From assembly GCA_023091735.1 (NCBI GenBank), contig JALKBU010000701.1, positions 1-27,381 of the forward strand: a stretch of DNA of 27,381 nucleotides. The letters run 5' to 3'. The notes under the pieces were generated by a model. The model worked only from the letters and a program-made list of their open reading frames with translations, did not search any database and was not told the DNA's origin. The position numbers were made by a program, and so were the translations under genes. The DNA is from Trichomonas tenax. Its lineage: Eukaryota; Parabasalia; Trichomonadida; Trichomonadidae. Below, in pieces: positions 17,130 to 26,352 of this stretch. The number at the start of each line of letters is the position of its first letter. Position 1 is the first letter of the stretch.

Positions 17130-18401
17130 TCACTCAACTGATTCTTGAGGACTCATTGACAGATGACTTAGCTCTGGAACTGATATGGACTTGAAAGTAG
17201 CAGATTTCTTTTCGAATTGAACTGATGAGCTCCTTAAAACTTGATTCTTTCTTAATGGAAACTCATCTACGCATTGCGTTGCAGGGAACAATACTCCTGT
17301 GTTAGCAAATGAACTAAGAAGCGGAATAAAGCTTTGTTCGATATTTTTATCTTTTGATGCGTCTAAAAGACAACGAACTGTGCGACTATTCACAAGCTGG
17401 AACTGAACAGATCCAGGTTCAAGACCACCATCGCGAAAAGAAGAAATAATTTTACGAGCATTTAAATATGGAGATCCAGAAGGATGAATAGTCAAAGCTG
17501 AGCAAACTATACGTAATATTAGCTGATGTATAGATTTTTGAGTGAAATCTGTTAATGATCTAATTGAAGAACTGATCCATGAAGGAATTGATTGCAAATT
17601 GACTCTTCTAATTGTCATTTGGTCGATATCTATAAAGCAGTGAGCTTCGACGTCTGAATATGTAATTTTGCTAAGTAATGATGAATGAATTCCAACAATA
17701 TAGGGTGCGGGAGATTGAACAGTTTCAATTATTGTAACCGGAAGTATAGGAGCAAATATGTGGAACCATTTTAATGGGGAAACAATATAATATAAAGCGT
17801 AACAAAACTGTGAAAGTTCAGTCAAATCTGAAGATACAACGAGAAACGGTGCATCTGATAATATATCAAAAATAATCGATCCAACAGTGAAAGCATCGAA
17901 TTTCGAAATTAATGGATTAATTAATTGATTAAAATAAGACGAAAATGGTGTAGACCAAAGATACTGAACAGAGTTCATCGAAGTGATAATCATTGGATTG
18001 TTAAATAAAGTTTCGAAAAAATGTTGAGTTGCAGGAATCGAATTTAACAGTAAAGATCGTGCAATTTTTAGTGCCTCATCGAAAACATCGAAGTGGTAAT
18101 ACTGCGAGATGATAATAATGCAGCATTGCTGGTTAGAATCGAATTCTTTCAATTGATAAGATGTTTGGTCGAGGAGACAGAACGCATTGTAGAAAGATTC
18201 GTCGTCAATTCTGAATCTGAAGACAAATGAAAGAGGCCCTGATATCGGATTTTCAGTTGGAAAACAAAATTGAATTAAACTATTGAGTTTAATGCCAGAA
18301 AAGTCGTTTTCGGAGAACAGCGTCTTGATCACGGCCTTTTGGACAATACCCGCCCATTTAAATAGAGGCTGGCCCTTAGGACAAAAGAACTCGTGAGTCA
18401 T
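17130..18401 (-). CDS. DENN-domain protein (probable Rab exchange factor)
   Basis: A 423-aa protein. Residues about 15-120 resemble an upstream DENN module: a FCFPTE-type motif (45-50), then PLSFVFRFRIDDESFYNAFCLL and CIIIISQYYHFDVFDEAL. Residues about 170-300 resemble the core DENN domain, with the telling stretch YIVSPLKWFHIFAPILPVTIIETVQSPAPYIVGIHSSLL (205-243), close to the family pattern LLxPLxWxHxxxPxLP...PxPxxxGxH. The C-terminal 60 or so residues are Ser-rich and probably unstructured, and a classic downstream DENN module is not clear. DENN proteins exchange GDP for GTP on Rab GTPases at membranes. The Rab gene in this window is not an evident partner, since trichomonads have many Rabs. 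The start is supported by TCATTA 18 nt upstream. Confidence 0.82.
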   Translation of the reverse strand: MTHEFFCPKGQPLFKWAGIVQKAVIKTLFSENDFSGIKLNSLIQFCFPTENPISGPLSFVFRFRIDDESFYNAFCLLDQTSYQLKEFDSNQQCCIIIISQYYHFDVFDEALKIARSLLLNSIPATQHFFETLFNNPMIITSMNSVQYLWSTPFSSYFNQLINPLISKFDAFTVGSIIFDILSDAPFLVVSSDLTELSQFCYALYYIVSPLKWFHIFAPILPVTIIETVQSPAPYIVGIHSSLLSKITYSDVEAHCFIDIDQMTIRRVNLQSIPSWISSSIRSLTDFTQKSIHQLILRIVCSALTIHPSGSPYLNARKIISSFRDGGLEPGSVQFQLVNSRTVRCLLDASKDKNIEQSFIPLLSSFANTGVLFPATQCVDEFPLRKNQVLRSSSVQFEKKSATFKSISVPELSHLSMSPQESVE

Positions 18402-18415
18402 CAGTTATAAATTTA

Positions 18416-18421
18416 TAATGA
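18416..18421 (-). promoter_or_regulatory. Initiator (TCATTA) of the DENN gene
   Basis: On the minus strand TCATTA places A+1 at 18419, giving an 18-nt leader to ATG 18401. Confidence 0.55.
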
Positions 18422-18711
18422 TAAAATGTAACACGTAAAAAACCTGAAATTTTCGTGAAAACATTTGGTTTCATAAGGATTAAATATAATAAAACTCTTA
18501 AGAATACTGTTATCTCCTATAATACATAGTAAAAAATATTGTTCACGTTAAAATTGCAGAGTTCGAGAAGCGAAAACATCACCGTAAAAACCGAGTCAGA
18601 AAAACTTCAAATATTGCCACGTAAAATGTCAAAAACCACAAAAATACAATAATTCACCCTCAAAGCTCAGAAAATGAAATTGTACCATTGCAATATTACA
18701 TCATGTAATGA

Positions 18712-18972
18712 TCTGCAGCACCTCCTTCGGTGCAGTCTGATCTTGAAATAATTCAAGATAAATCAGTACTTAATGGACGGCAGTTCGAGTTTAGAATACT
18801 CAATGAATCTTTGGAATTTGTTAAGCAATACACAGAGTTAACAGAAGGTCCAAGTGATAAATTTTATATGCATATCGATGAATTCTATCATTTGTTTTAT
18901 TCAAAGCGTTTATTAACTACAATGTTGAGTTTCAAGAGACAACACCTCTCTCTCATTTCGCCATATTTTTAA
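18712..18972 (+). pseudogene. ORF fragment without ATG
   Basis: The frame is open from 18712 to the TAA at 18970-18972 and reads SAAPPSVQSDLEIIQDKSVLNG, then RQFEFRILNESLEFVKQYTELTEG and FYMHIDEFYHLFYSKRLL. Composition resembles genuine protein, but there is no ATG near its 5' end and the frame is blocked by TGA just upstream. I recognise no family. It may be the decayed 5' part of a gene; the C-terminal 10 residues look random. It lies in the long spacer upstream of the 19150 hairpin. Confidence 0.3.
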
Positions 18973-19276
18973 TTTTCTTGTGCATGGAACGTTTTTAAAT
19001 TCTTTTTGCACGAAGCGATCGTACACACTCCATGCCCGCCGGAAATATCGTAGCTATTATTTTTATCAACTCTAAGTTAGTAAAAAATTGAAAATTACAG
19101 AAGTTGGAATTAAGGTTCTCCCAAAATTTTTCTAGGCAAACATATATTCGAAATATTCGACAAAAGTAACATCCTTTGGGATGTTACTTTTGTCGAATAT
19201 TTCCATTCTTGATACAAAAGTGAACTATTTTAGAAAAGTTACTTTTTGTAAACTTTTCAAAATATGTCAGAATGCT
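18973..19276. other. Intergenic stretch with hairpins
   Basis: No gene. The stretch contains the long hairpin at 19150-19203 and a smaller imperfect one (GAAAAGTTAC...GTAAACTTTTC) at about 19233-19258. Confidence 0.5.
19150..19203. repeat. Perfect 25-bp hairpin
   Basis: The arms 19150-19174 and 19179-19203 are perfectly complementary over 25 bp around the 4-nt loop TTTG. This is the longest perfect hairpin in the window, and it lies about 230 bases before the start of the decayed ankyrin gene. Confidence 0.9.
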
Positions 19277-19385
19277 CATTCAATTCAAATTTTCCGAGCT
19301 TTCAAATGAATAATATTCTATTAGGTATATGTTAATTGAAGGCGCATGAATAAAAATATACAGCCACTTTTTGAGCTTCTCTATA
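19277..19385 (+). repeat. 109-bp repeat, copy 2 (upstream of ankyrin gene)
   Basis: About 105 of 109 positions match 9360-9468. This copy ends 50 bases before the ATG at 19436 and is followed by an intact TCATTT initiator (19423-19428), so the repeat is the upstream region of an ankyrin-gene family member. Confidence 0.8.
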
Positions 19386-19422
19386 TACATCTCTATAAAT
19401 TTATAGTCAAAAAAATTTTTAG

Positions 19423-19428
19423 ATCATT
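19423..19428 (+). promoter_or_regulatory. Initiator (TCATTT) of the ankyrin gene
   Basis: TCATTT with A+1 at 19425 gives an 11-nt leader to ATG 19436, matching the trichomonad pattern. The gene below is broken, so it may be an orphan promoter. Confidence 0.55.
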
Positions 19429-19435
19429 TTTCATA

Positions 19436-20471
19436 ATGACACAAGTTTGTGCTAAGTACGCTAAATACATGGAACAGTATGCAGATTACATCGATACGAT
19501 GTGGATGATGTTCAATCCTGAAAACGCTGATTTCGCGAAGCTCGAAGAAATGATTATTCAATTTATCGCTAAATACCAAATTACACCAGACTTCTTCATG
19601 GAAGAAATCATCGCTATATTACATAGAAAGGTAGCACGTGTGAATATGTTTCGGATTTTTCAGAATTATTTAACAAACTCAAAAATCGTTTAGAACTAAG
19701 CTTCTCTAAAGAAATTGATTTACACAACATCGATGAAAAGCCAAAATACGAATCACTGGCATTGGAGAGCAACTCTGTTCAAGATCTTAAAACGAAGGTT
19801 TTAAATAATGAAATTGATCTTAGCAATGTTGGAGGTTCTTTGTTAAGGTATGCTGCAAGACATGGCTATGCCAATAGATTTCTATTGATAAAGGAATAAT
19901 ATTATGTGCATCTGCAATCGTCTCATTGAAGAATTATTACAATAATGGTATTCTGCGACTTATCATGTCATTACTCCAAAGGAAAAAGAATGTTGTAGTT
20001 AATTCTATGATATTATATTGTAAGAAGGAGATTAATGGTCGCTTTCTTACAGATGCATGTAAGAATAAATTTAATGCATGCCTTCCACTTATAAAAATGA
20101 TAGTGCCTGCTGGAGTTGATATTAATGTTAAGGATAAAAATGGAAACACACCTTTGATTTATGCCATCAAAGCAAATAACTACCCAATGGTTGATTTATT
20201 TATCAGGAACGGAGCTATTTTGGATTTAAAGAACCGCAATCATGACATTGCTCTTCACATTGCATTATTGGAGAAAAGGAATAAAAGAATTGTGGATCTC
20301 CTTATTGCAAAAGGCGCTAAAGTCAAAGCAAAGAACAAACAAGGGAAAACGCCAGAATTTCTATTAAAGAAACAAAGTGAACAGCGTCCTAAACCAATCG
20401 ATCGTGAACTATTCCCTATTCGGATGCAATTCGGTCGATGTCATGAACAAAACATTTCCGATCCTGAGTAA
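19436..20471 (+). pseudogene. Decayed ankyrin-repeat gene with two frame breaks
   Basis: The start MTQVCAKYAKYMEQYADYIDTM and the following helical region resemble the N-terminus of the large trichomonad ankyrin family. The first frame stops at 19693. From about 19635 a second frame continues the protein (CEYVSDFSELFNKLKNRLELSFSKEIDLHNIDEK ... GGSLLRYAARHGYANRFLLIKE) and stops near 19899. A third frame then carries on to 20471 with clear ankyrin units: KMIVPAGVDINVKDKNGNTPLIYAIKANNYPMVDLFIRNGA, then DLKNRNHDIALHIALLEKRNKRIVDLLIAKGAKVKAKNKQGKTPEFLL. At least two frame breaks, near 19635 and 19895, are therefore needed to explain one gene. I see no intron motif at either. The gene is framed by two long hairpins (19150-19203 and 20579-20629). 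Confidence 0.8.
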
Positions 20472-21327
20472 AACTTTGAGCCTTATATCAGATATATGAA
20501 AACATCCACCATTAAGTTCTTAACTTAATTTCGGTATAGTTTTCATTAAGTTATGGTTGAGAACACGAAAAGATATCAAAAATATTGTGTGCAAATTGAG
20601 ATGAAGTCTCAATTTACACACAATATTTTGGTTCTCTTTGCCGTCAAAATCTGAAAAGTATTTGATGCGGCTGGAGGGTTTGTCAACTTTTTTCGAAAAA
20701 TAATTTTAAAGTGAAAGTGATTTTTACATAATCCATACATCAATAAAATCGGAAATGATATCAATAAAATTAGGCTCTAGAGCAGAAATTATCAATCATG
20801 CGGAAAGAATTTCATATCATTTTTCAAATTTCAACATGTGTTTTCATGATCTCAATTAGAATATCAATTGCTATTTCTCACGTTATAATCAATGAATCTA
20901 ACAATCCTTATCATCATACAAATCTAATGTTTTCATAAATTTTTAGATCAAGAATTATATTCAAAATGATTGCCTCAAAGAAGCTTCCTTATTGAGATAC
21001 GCACATCCACACACCATATATGCTGCTTTGCATTTCCTTTTTTTCAGCTCTGGAGCAAAGCAGTCTTCTATTTTATTAAAATCATGAAATTTTCGAAAGC
21101 AGAACTTTATGCGCTCCATTTGCTTCGCATAAATTTGTTGCTCTTAAAACACCAATACACATTGTTCTATATCCGAATGATGCAGCTGTAAGCATTATAG
21201 ATTCGCACCAATCGTTGTTAACTAATATAAAAAATAAGTTTTCTTGTTAATTTAAATAGCAATACATTTGCTTGATATAATTTTATCTATATATCAAGTT
21301 TTATTATCAATTAAATAGATTAAATGA
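20472..21327. other. Intergenic stretch with hairpin and gene remnants
   Basis: This holds TTAAGTT-CTT-AACTTAA (20513-20529), the long hairpin at 20579-20629, and two short protein-like strings in different frames: NDCLKEASLLRYAHPHTIYAALHF from 20965 and TPIHIVLYPNDAAVSIIDSHQSLLTNI from 21149 to the TAA at 21248. These may be scraps of a lost gene. No intact gene is seen. Confidence 0.4.
20579..20629. repeat. Long hairpin, 23-bp stem
   Basis: The arms 20579-20601 and 20607-20629 pair at 22 of 23 positions (one G/A difference) around the 5-nt loop TGAAG. It lies 108 bases after the decayed ankyrin gene. Confidence 0.88.
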
Positions 21328-22514
21328 ATGAAAATCGCGAATAGCCTTTCTAGAGCAAGCTGCATTAACATCGATTACAACACAAGAAGTAGCTTCAACA
21401 ATATCGCGTTGTTCATGAGAATTGCTCAATCAAAGACAATGACAGGAAATCTTTTGCTTCTTGATCATGGTTCAGGAAGAAACGCATCTACAACGAATCT
21501 CCTCAACAAGACAACTCCATTGAGTATGGTTTCTAACACTCCTAAGGTCAACATGCTTGGCGGACTCGCTGAATCTGAGGTGGAAGACAGAGAGAGTTTG
21601 ATTGCCGAGAATCTTAAGATGTCGGGAAGACAGGCAATCATTGATCAGAAGTGCAGTGGGGGCTCTCAGAACCAACAAAATGAAGAACTTAAAGCAGGGC
21701 AACTGGGGCGTCATTCATGAAGAACCAAAGTCTCCACAAAGACCAGTTCCTATTCCACCGAAACCACAAACTCAAGAACAACAGCCACCACCAGCAACAG
21801 AAGTCAAAACCGAAGAAACTCCTCAAAAACCACCACAGCAAGAAACAAAGAATCCACCACAGACAGAAACAAAGCCACAACAACAAAATCCACCGAAGCA
21901 GCAAAATCCGACGCCACAACAGAAACCAAGTGCATCACCGAAAATTCCAACAGTTCATCCACAGCCAACACCGCCAAAGAACCAAACACAGCCACCAAAG
22001 AATCAGACGCCACAGCCTCAACAGCAGGAGCAACAAAATGCAGTGGCATCAAAGGTTCAAACTTCACAATAGCCATCAACAAACACAGCCACCAAAGCCG
22101 CAAACATCGCAGCCACAGTCGAACAGTTCATCGCCAAAGCAACCAGATTCGCAACCTGCACAGCCACATAACACACAACAGCAACAATAAGTTCCACCTA
22201 AATTGAATATTGCAAAGCCGGAAACAAAGCCACAAGCGAAGATTAAACCGCCATCAGACTCTAAGCCACAGAACACCCAGAGCTTGAAACCGCAAATGAA
22301 TCATCCACCAAGGAAGCAAGAACAGCCTCCACAGAAGGTCAAAGTCCAACAGAACACAGTCCCAGACAACATGAGCACAACAAGATCAGAAAGCTCAACA
22401 GTCTCTCAGAGTTCGCACAAGTCGAATAGTTCACGCCACCACCATCATCATCATCGCCACCATTGCTCGAAGAAAGGTGATGAGTCAACAGCAAGTGAGA
22501 ACGAACAGAATTAA
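21328..22514 (+). pseudogene. Pro/Gln/Lys-rich protein gene with several disabling changes
   Basis: The N-terminal 120 or so residues are ordinary in composition (MKIANSLSRASCINIDYN ... EVEDRESLIAENLKMSGRQAIIDQKCSGG). They are followed by about 260 residues of low-complexity Pro, Gln, Lys and Thr, and a Ser-rich end with a His run (HHHHHHRHHCSKK). The frame changes at about 21694 (one extra base; the new frame continues QGNWGVIHEEPKSPQRPVP). It meets TAG at 22070-22072, shifts again near 22076, and meets TAA at 22188-22190, where the neighbours are a Gln run. Both stops are one C-to-T change from a Gln codon. Beyond them the frame stays open to 22514. No family is recognised for the N-terminal part. 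The low-complexity repeats make reading-frame shadows in all frames. Confidence 0.6.
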
Positions 22515-22849
22515 TCATTATATTATAATATAATTTGATTGTTGAAATTCGTTTCTTCTGCCGGAAATGAAATTCAACTATAATATTACACTTTTACCCC
22601 TCTTTTTGTTTTGTAAATATACTGCTTATTGAATACTCGATATTTCTATGGATAAAGGAAAAGAGTTTACATGAAATCAAACAAAAAACAAGAATTTTAT
22701 ATATAATCTATTCAAGATCATATTTGGCTCTAAAACTATTAATACATGAATAAAAGGAATAAAATGAAAACCAATATAATATATTGCATGATTGTAATTG
22801 ATAATTAATTAAAATCATTGACAAAAGAAAATAGTATATTTGTAAGGTC
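22515..22849. other. AT-rich intergenic stretch
   Basis: This lies between convergent genes. I see no gene, RNA or repeat in it. Confidence 0.5.
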
Positions 22850-23200
22850 TCATTCGTTTGGAGTTAGATTTTGACCTATATTTGTTCCTGGTAATTGGCA
22901 ATTTTTGAAGAATTCTAATTGTTGCGACAAAGTCTTATTTTCCGATTCCTTTATATTGATAAAGATCTGGTATTTATTTATCAATTCTTTTAGTTCTTTG
23001 TTCTCTTCTTCTAATTTTCGAACATATTCGCCTTTCTTCTGACGCGGTCTTTTCGCCTGCTTTTGTTTTTGGTGCTGTGAATCGAGAACGCCAGCAGGAG
23101 AAAAAGGAGGTGCACTCGCTGAAGGTGAACTTGAATTGAAATTCATTCTCCATTTTGTCACTTTTAGAAAGCAATCTTTCACTTTTTTGTGATGCGACAT
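22850..23200 (-). CDS. Small bZIP-like protein (116 aa)
   Basis: A basic stretch KQKQAKRPRQKKGEYVRKLEEENKEL (45-70) runs straight into a coiled coil to about residue 98, in the manner of a bZIP transcription factor; QKKGEYVRKLE is close to the KKKEYVKxLE hinge of CREB-type proteins. Zipper positions spaced by seven are L63, L70, Y77, K84 and L91, so the zipper is interrupted. In the basic region the invariant Asn is not present (Lys at that place) and a Pro (P52) sits where Cys or Ser is normal, so DNA binding of the usual kind is uncertain. The N-terminus is Ser/Pro-rich. I start at ATG 23200; the frame is open to 23209 but begins there with TTG. The next ATG (codon 19) is an alternative start. 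Confidence 0.6.
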   Translation of the reverse strand: MSHHKKVKDCFLKVTKWRMNFNSSSPSASAPPFSPAGVLDSQHQKQKQAKRPRQKKGEYVRKLEEENKELKELINKYQIFINIKESENKTLSQQLEFFKNCQLPGTNIGQNLTPNE

Positions 23201-23556
23201 TTGAAACAAGCGTCATCATATTCCCAGTGAAGTTTCGTTTTCGTAATGAAATAACTCATATATTTCAAATTAAAAATTATATTGATATTGGCTTCTCTAA
23301 CTATCATCACAGCCCAATAATCAATGAAAGTATTTTAATCCCAATCTACCATTTAATGAAATCCATTTTTATTTTTTGAAAGTTCAATATATCATTTATT
23401 TTCTATTAATATTCTATATTTACCATAAACTTTTGAAGCTGAAAGTAATATGATAAGTTTAGTTTAATGGAATTAATTTGAACGCATTAAATATAAGTTA
23501 TTTCCGATAGTATATATAATATTTATAAACAAATAAAAACAAACAATATAATAAAG
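23201..23556. other. AT-rich intergenic stretch
   Basis: This contains the upstream region of the bZIP-like gene and the downstream region of the armadillo-like gene. No clear initiator, RNA or repeat is seen. Confidence 0.45.
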
Positions 23557-24936
23557 CTATTCTATTTCAAGCTTGGTCAAAATATTTTCAGCATATTCAG
23601 CTCCCAAATAAGGAGAGTCTGCATATGACTTTATGTTATCGATAAATGTCGAATTCATGTTAAATGGATAGTCAGGAACAATATTTATTAAATGAATTAT
23701 CGTTTGAAGAATTGTAGATGATATTTCTTCCTCTTCTTCATCGATCAGTTGGGAGATGTTCTCAAATGCATTGTTTTGAAGAAACCTTACAATCATTTCA
23801 ATATCTGAATGTAAAATAACGAAACAAATGATATTGGCACATATCTTACGGGTGCTGAACACACGGTTGGCTGAAGTTTGACACATTTCTTTTATCAAGT
23901 CATTCTCGTTAAATAAAGAAATATAATTTGGATCTAATTGAATGAGTGAATTTATGAATTCGAGAGCATATGTTGCTGATGTAGATACTGTGTTGATCAT
24001 GTACACAAGTTTATTTGCAAGAAACTCGAGATTAATTTGATTTGCAAATTCTGAGCAAAGTACTGTGAGTAGGATCTTAAACGCAAATTTAACCAAATTA
24101 CAGTTCGAAAAGAAATTGAATGCATAGCCAATAATTCCCATTTCTACAGCTTGTTCGAGCAATTCAGGATACGTGCTTATTAAGTGTTCTAATCCAATTG
24201 CTGCATCTTGCTTCGAGACGTCATTTCCATGGCGCAGATTTTTCATGAATGATGCGCATGCAAATGGAATGATTTGTAATGTTGTTTTATATTGACATAG
24301 ATTTGATAAAATTCGCAGAGGTAAATTGAAATTTCCGGCGCCACTGAAGTTACCTGTTAACTCAATTAAATTCATGAAAAAGTCACAATTTTGATTTATG
24401 TGATCAATCATGTTAGAAGAAACAATCATGTTGTTGATAGCGACAAAAGCGTGAAATTTGCTCATTGTAAACTTAGAACATATGACTTGTATAAATATTG
24501 ATAAAATTCCCATATCAATCAAGTGAAATGAGAATAACTCTGATAAAGATGCGAGCTTAGAGGCGGCATAAATGTATTTTCTAAGTAGATCGTCGTTAAT
24601 TTCTTCATGTTCGAGTAATTTTGTTATCGATCTGACTAATGCTGTAGGAAAATGCGTGTTATCAGGATCAATACTTGTTTTTATAAATCCTTTTGCGAAT
24701 AATGCAATGAAATAATCGATGTTTTCTTCAGGAATTACTTCGTTTTCATCAACAAAAGATAGCAAAAAAGAGTTTAACTCAGGTTTCTCGACTCTCTCTG
24801 CTTCATCTATGCTGAAGGTACTGTTTAGCGGTTTCGAATAGACTTCAGATAATTTGTAGTCCATTCGAAAGCTTGTGTCAAAAATTACCGATAGAATTTG
24901 ACATGTAAACTTTCCTTTATACAATTGTTTTCTCAT
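23557..24936 (-). CDS. Armadillo/HEAT-like helical repeat protein (459 aa)
   Basis: An all-helical protein made of successive helix pairs of about 40 residues rich in Leu, Ile, Phe and Asn, without signal peptide or membrane segment. Examples are DYFIALFAKGFIK, FHAFVAINNMIVSSNMIDHINQNCDFFMNLIEL, NLPLRILSNLCQYKTTLQIIPFACASFMKNL, KQDAAIGLEHLISTYPELLEQAVEMGIIGYAFNFF and KICANIICFVILHSDIEMIVRFLQNNAFENISQLI. This is typical of the armadillo-type adaptors common in trichomonads. An acidic EEEEE run lies near residue 405. The frame opens with GTG at 24939; the first ATG is 24936. A second ATG at 24864 (MDYKLSEVY) would give 435 residues and fits a soluble protein better; a TCAGTTG upstream of the first is only a weak initiator match. 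The partner is unknown. Confidence 0.78.
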   Translation of the reverse strand: MRKQLYKGKFTCQILSVIFDTSFRMDYKLSEVYSKPLNSTFSIDEAERVEKPELNSFLLSFVDENEVIPEENIDYFIALFAKGFIKTSIDPDNTHFPTALVRSITKLLEHEEINDDLLRKYIYAASKLASLSELFSFHLIDMGILSIFIQVICSKFTMSKFHAFVAINNMIVSSNMIDHINQNCDFFMNLIELTGNFSGAGNFNLPLRILSNLCQYKTTLQIIPFACASFMKNLRHGNDVSKQDAAIGLEHLISTYPELLEQAVEMGIIGYAFNFFSNCNLVKFAFKILLTVLCSEFANQINLEFLANKLVYMINTVSTSATYALEFINSLIQLDPNYISLFNENDLIKEMCQTSANRVFSTRKICANIICFVILHSDIEMIVRFLQNNAFENISQLIDEEEEEISSTILQTIIHLINIVPDYPFNMNSTFIDNIKSYADSPYLGAEYAENILTKLEIE

Positions 24937-25038
24937 CACAACTGAATGGGAACCGTATAAAGATTTGTTCTCTAACTATAAGTTAGTAAAAATAAGAAGA
25001 ATATGTAATTAGTAGAAGATGATATTCTTTATGAAAAT

Positions 25039-26352
25039 TTACTTGGCAGCGACGGCCTTCTTGTTCACGGAACGGATGACACCGACAGCGACTGTCTGCT
25101 TCATATCACGGATGGCGAAGCGGCCGAGTGGTGGGTACTCCTGGAAGGACTCGACGACGAGTGGCTTGGATGGGACGACCTCAACGATAGCAGCGTCATC
25201 CTTCTGGATGTACTCTGGATTCTCTGTAGCCTTCTTGCCGTGGCGACGATCGATACGCTGGATGAGCTTATCGAACTTGCAGGCGATGTGGGCTGTGTGG
25301 CAGTCGAAGACTGGCTGGTAGCCGGCATGGATCTTGCCTGGGTGGTTGGAGATGATCATCTGAGCTGTGAAGGAGTTGCATTCGACAGCTGGATCGCGCT
25401 TTGTGTCAGAAACGACGTAGCCACGCTTGACATCCTGTGTGGAAACGTTCTTGACGTTAAAGCCGATGTTGTCACCTGGGAGGGCCTCTGGAAGTGACTC
25501 GTGGTGCATTTCGATGGACTTAACTTCAGCTGTGACTGTGGATGGAGCGAAGTTAACGATCATGCCTGGCTTCATGATGCCTGACTCGACACGGCCGACT
25601 GGAACTGTACCAATACCGTTGATCTTGTAGACATCCTGGAGTGGAAGACGGAGTGGCTTGTCGAATGGGCGCTTTGGTGGCTGAAGTGAATCGAGGGCTT
25701 CAAGAAGGTATGGGCCGTTGTACCATGGCATGTTTGTAGACTTCTCTGTCATGTTGTCGCCAGCCCAACCGGAGATTGGGATGAAGCGGAACATTTCTGG
25801 CTTGTAGCCGATGCCTGTAAGAATGCGTGTCATTTCAGACTGGATTTCATCGAAACGAGCCTTGTTGTAGTTGACTGTCTTGTCATCCATCTTGTTGACG
25901 GCGACGATGACCTGCTTGATGCCGAGTGTGAAGGCAAGGAGTGCGTGTTCACGTGTCTGGCCCTGCTCAGCGATACCAGCTTCGAAACCACCGAGTGTGG
26001 AGTCGATAACGAGGATAGCAGCATCAGCCTGGGATGTGCCTGTGATCATGTTCTTGATGAAGTCACGGTGTCCTGGGGCATCGATGATTGTGAAGGAGTA
26101 CTTCTGGCCTTCGAACTTCCAGAGGGAGATATCGATTGTGATACCACGCTCACGTTCAGCCTTGAGGGAGTCCATAACGAAGGCGTACTTGAAGGAAGAC
26201 TTTCCGAGCTGCTCAGCTTCCTTCTCCATGGCAGCAAGCTTACGCTTATCGAGACCGCCGCACTTGTAGATGAGGTGGCCTGTTGTTGTGGACTTGCCAG
26301 CATCGACGTGTCCGATAACGACAATATTGATATGCTCTTTCTCCTTACCCAT
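25039..26352 (-). CDS. TEF1: Translation elongation factor EF-1alpha
   Basis: EF-1alpha carries aminoacyl-tRNA to the ribosome as a GTP complex. The 437-aa protein has the P-loop GHVDAGKST (14-22), the effector region [16 protein letters not shown] (G3), NKMD (G4) and an ISGWAGDNM (G5) segment. Domains 2 and 3 follow ([33 protein letters not shown]), and it ends in a lysine-containing tail. It is slightly shorter than animal and fungal forms, mainly in the loop of domain 1 and the tail. GC and codon choice (many C- and G-ending codons) differ sharply from the AT-rich neighbours, as expected for very high expression. The stop codon overlaps TAAA, the reported Trichomonas polyadenylation signal position. 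Near-initiator GCACTTT lies 13 nt before the ATG. No lesions are seen. Confidence 0.98.
   Translation of the reverse strand: MGKEKEHINIVVIGHVDAGKSTTTGHLIYKCGGLDKRKLAAMEKEAEQLGKSSFKYAFVMDSLKAERERGITIDISLWKFEGQKYSFTIIDAPGHRDFIKNMITGTSQADAAILVIDSTLGGFEAGIAEQGQTREHALLAFTLGIKQVIVAVNKMDDKTVNYNKARFDEIQSEMTRILTGIGYKPEMFRFIPISGWAGDNMTEKSTNMPWYNGPYLLEALDSLQPPKRPFDKPLRLPLQDVYKINGIGTVPVGRVESGIMKPGMIVNFAPSTVTAEVKSIEMHHESLPEALPGDNIGFNVKNVSTQDVKRGYVVSDTKRDPAVECNSFTAQMIISNHPGKIHAGYQPVFDCHTAHIACKFDKLIQRIDRRHGKKATENPEYIQKDDAAIVEVVPSKPLVVESFQEYPPLGRFAIRDMKQTVAVGVIRSVNKKAVAAK

Noticed and set aside
17295..17306. GCTAACACAG on the minus strand inside the DENN gene, resembling a 3' splice site
   Set aside because: It lacks the full ACTAACACACAG motif, no GTATGT is placed upstream in frame, and the reading frame is intact across it.
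21689..22276. Several overlapping frames in the Pro/Gln-rich region, including a Trp/Leu-rich one on the minus strand
   Set aside because: CCA/CAA repeats leave all frames open; only the frame linked to the N-terminal part is meaningful.
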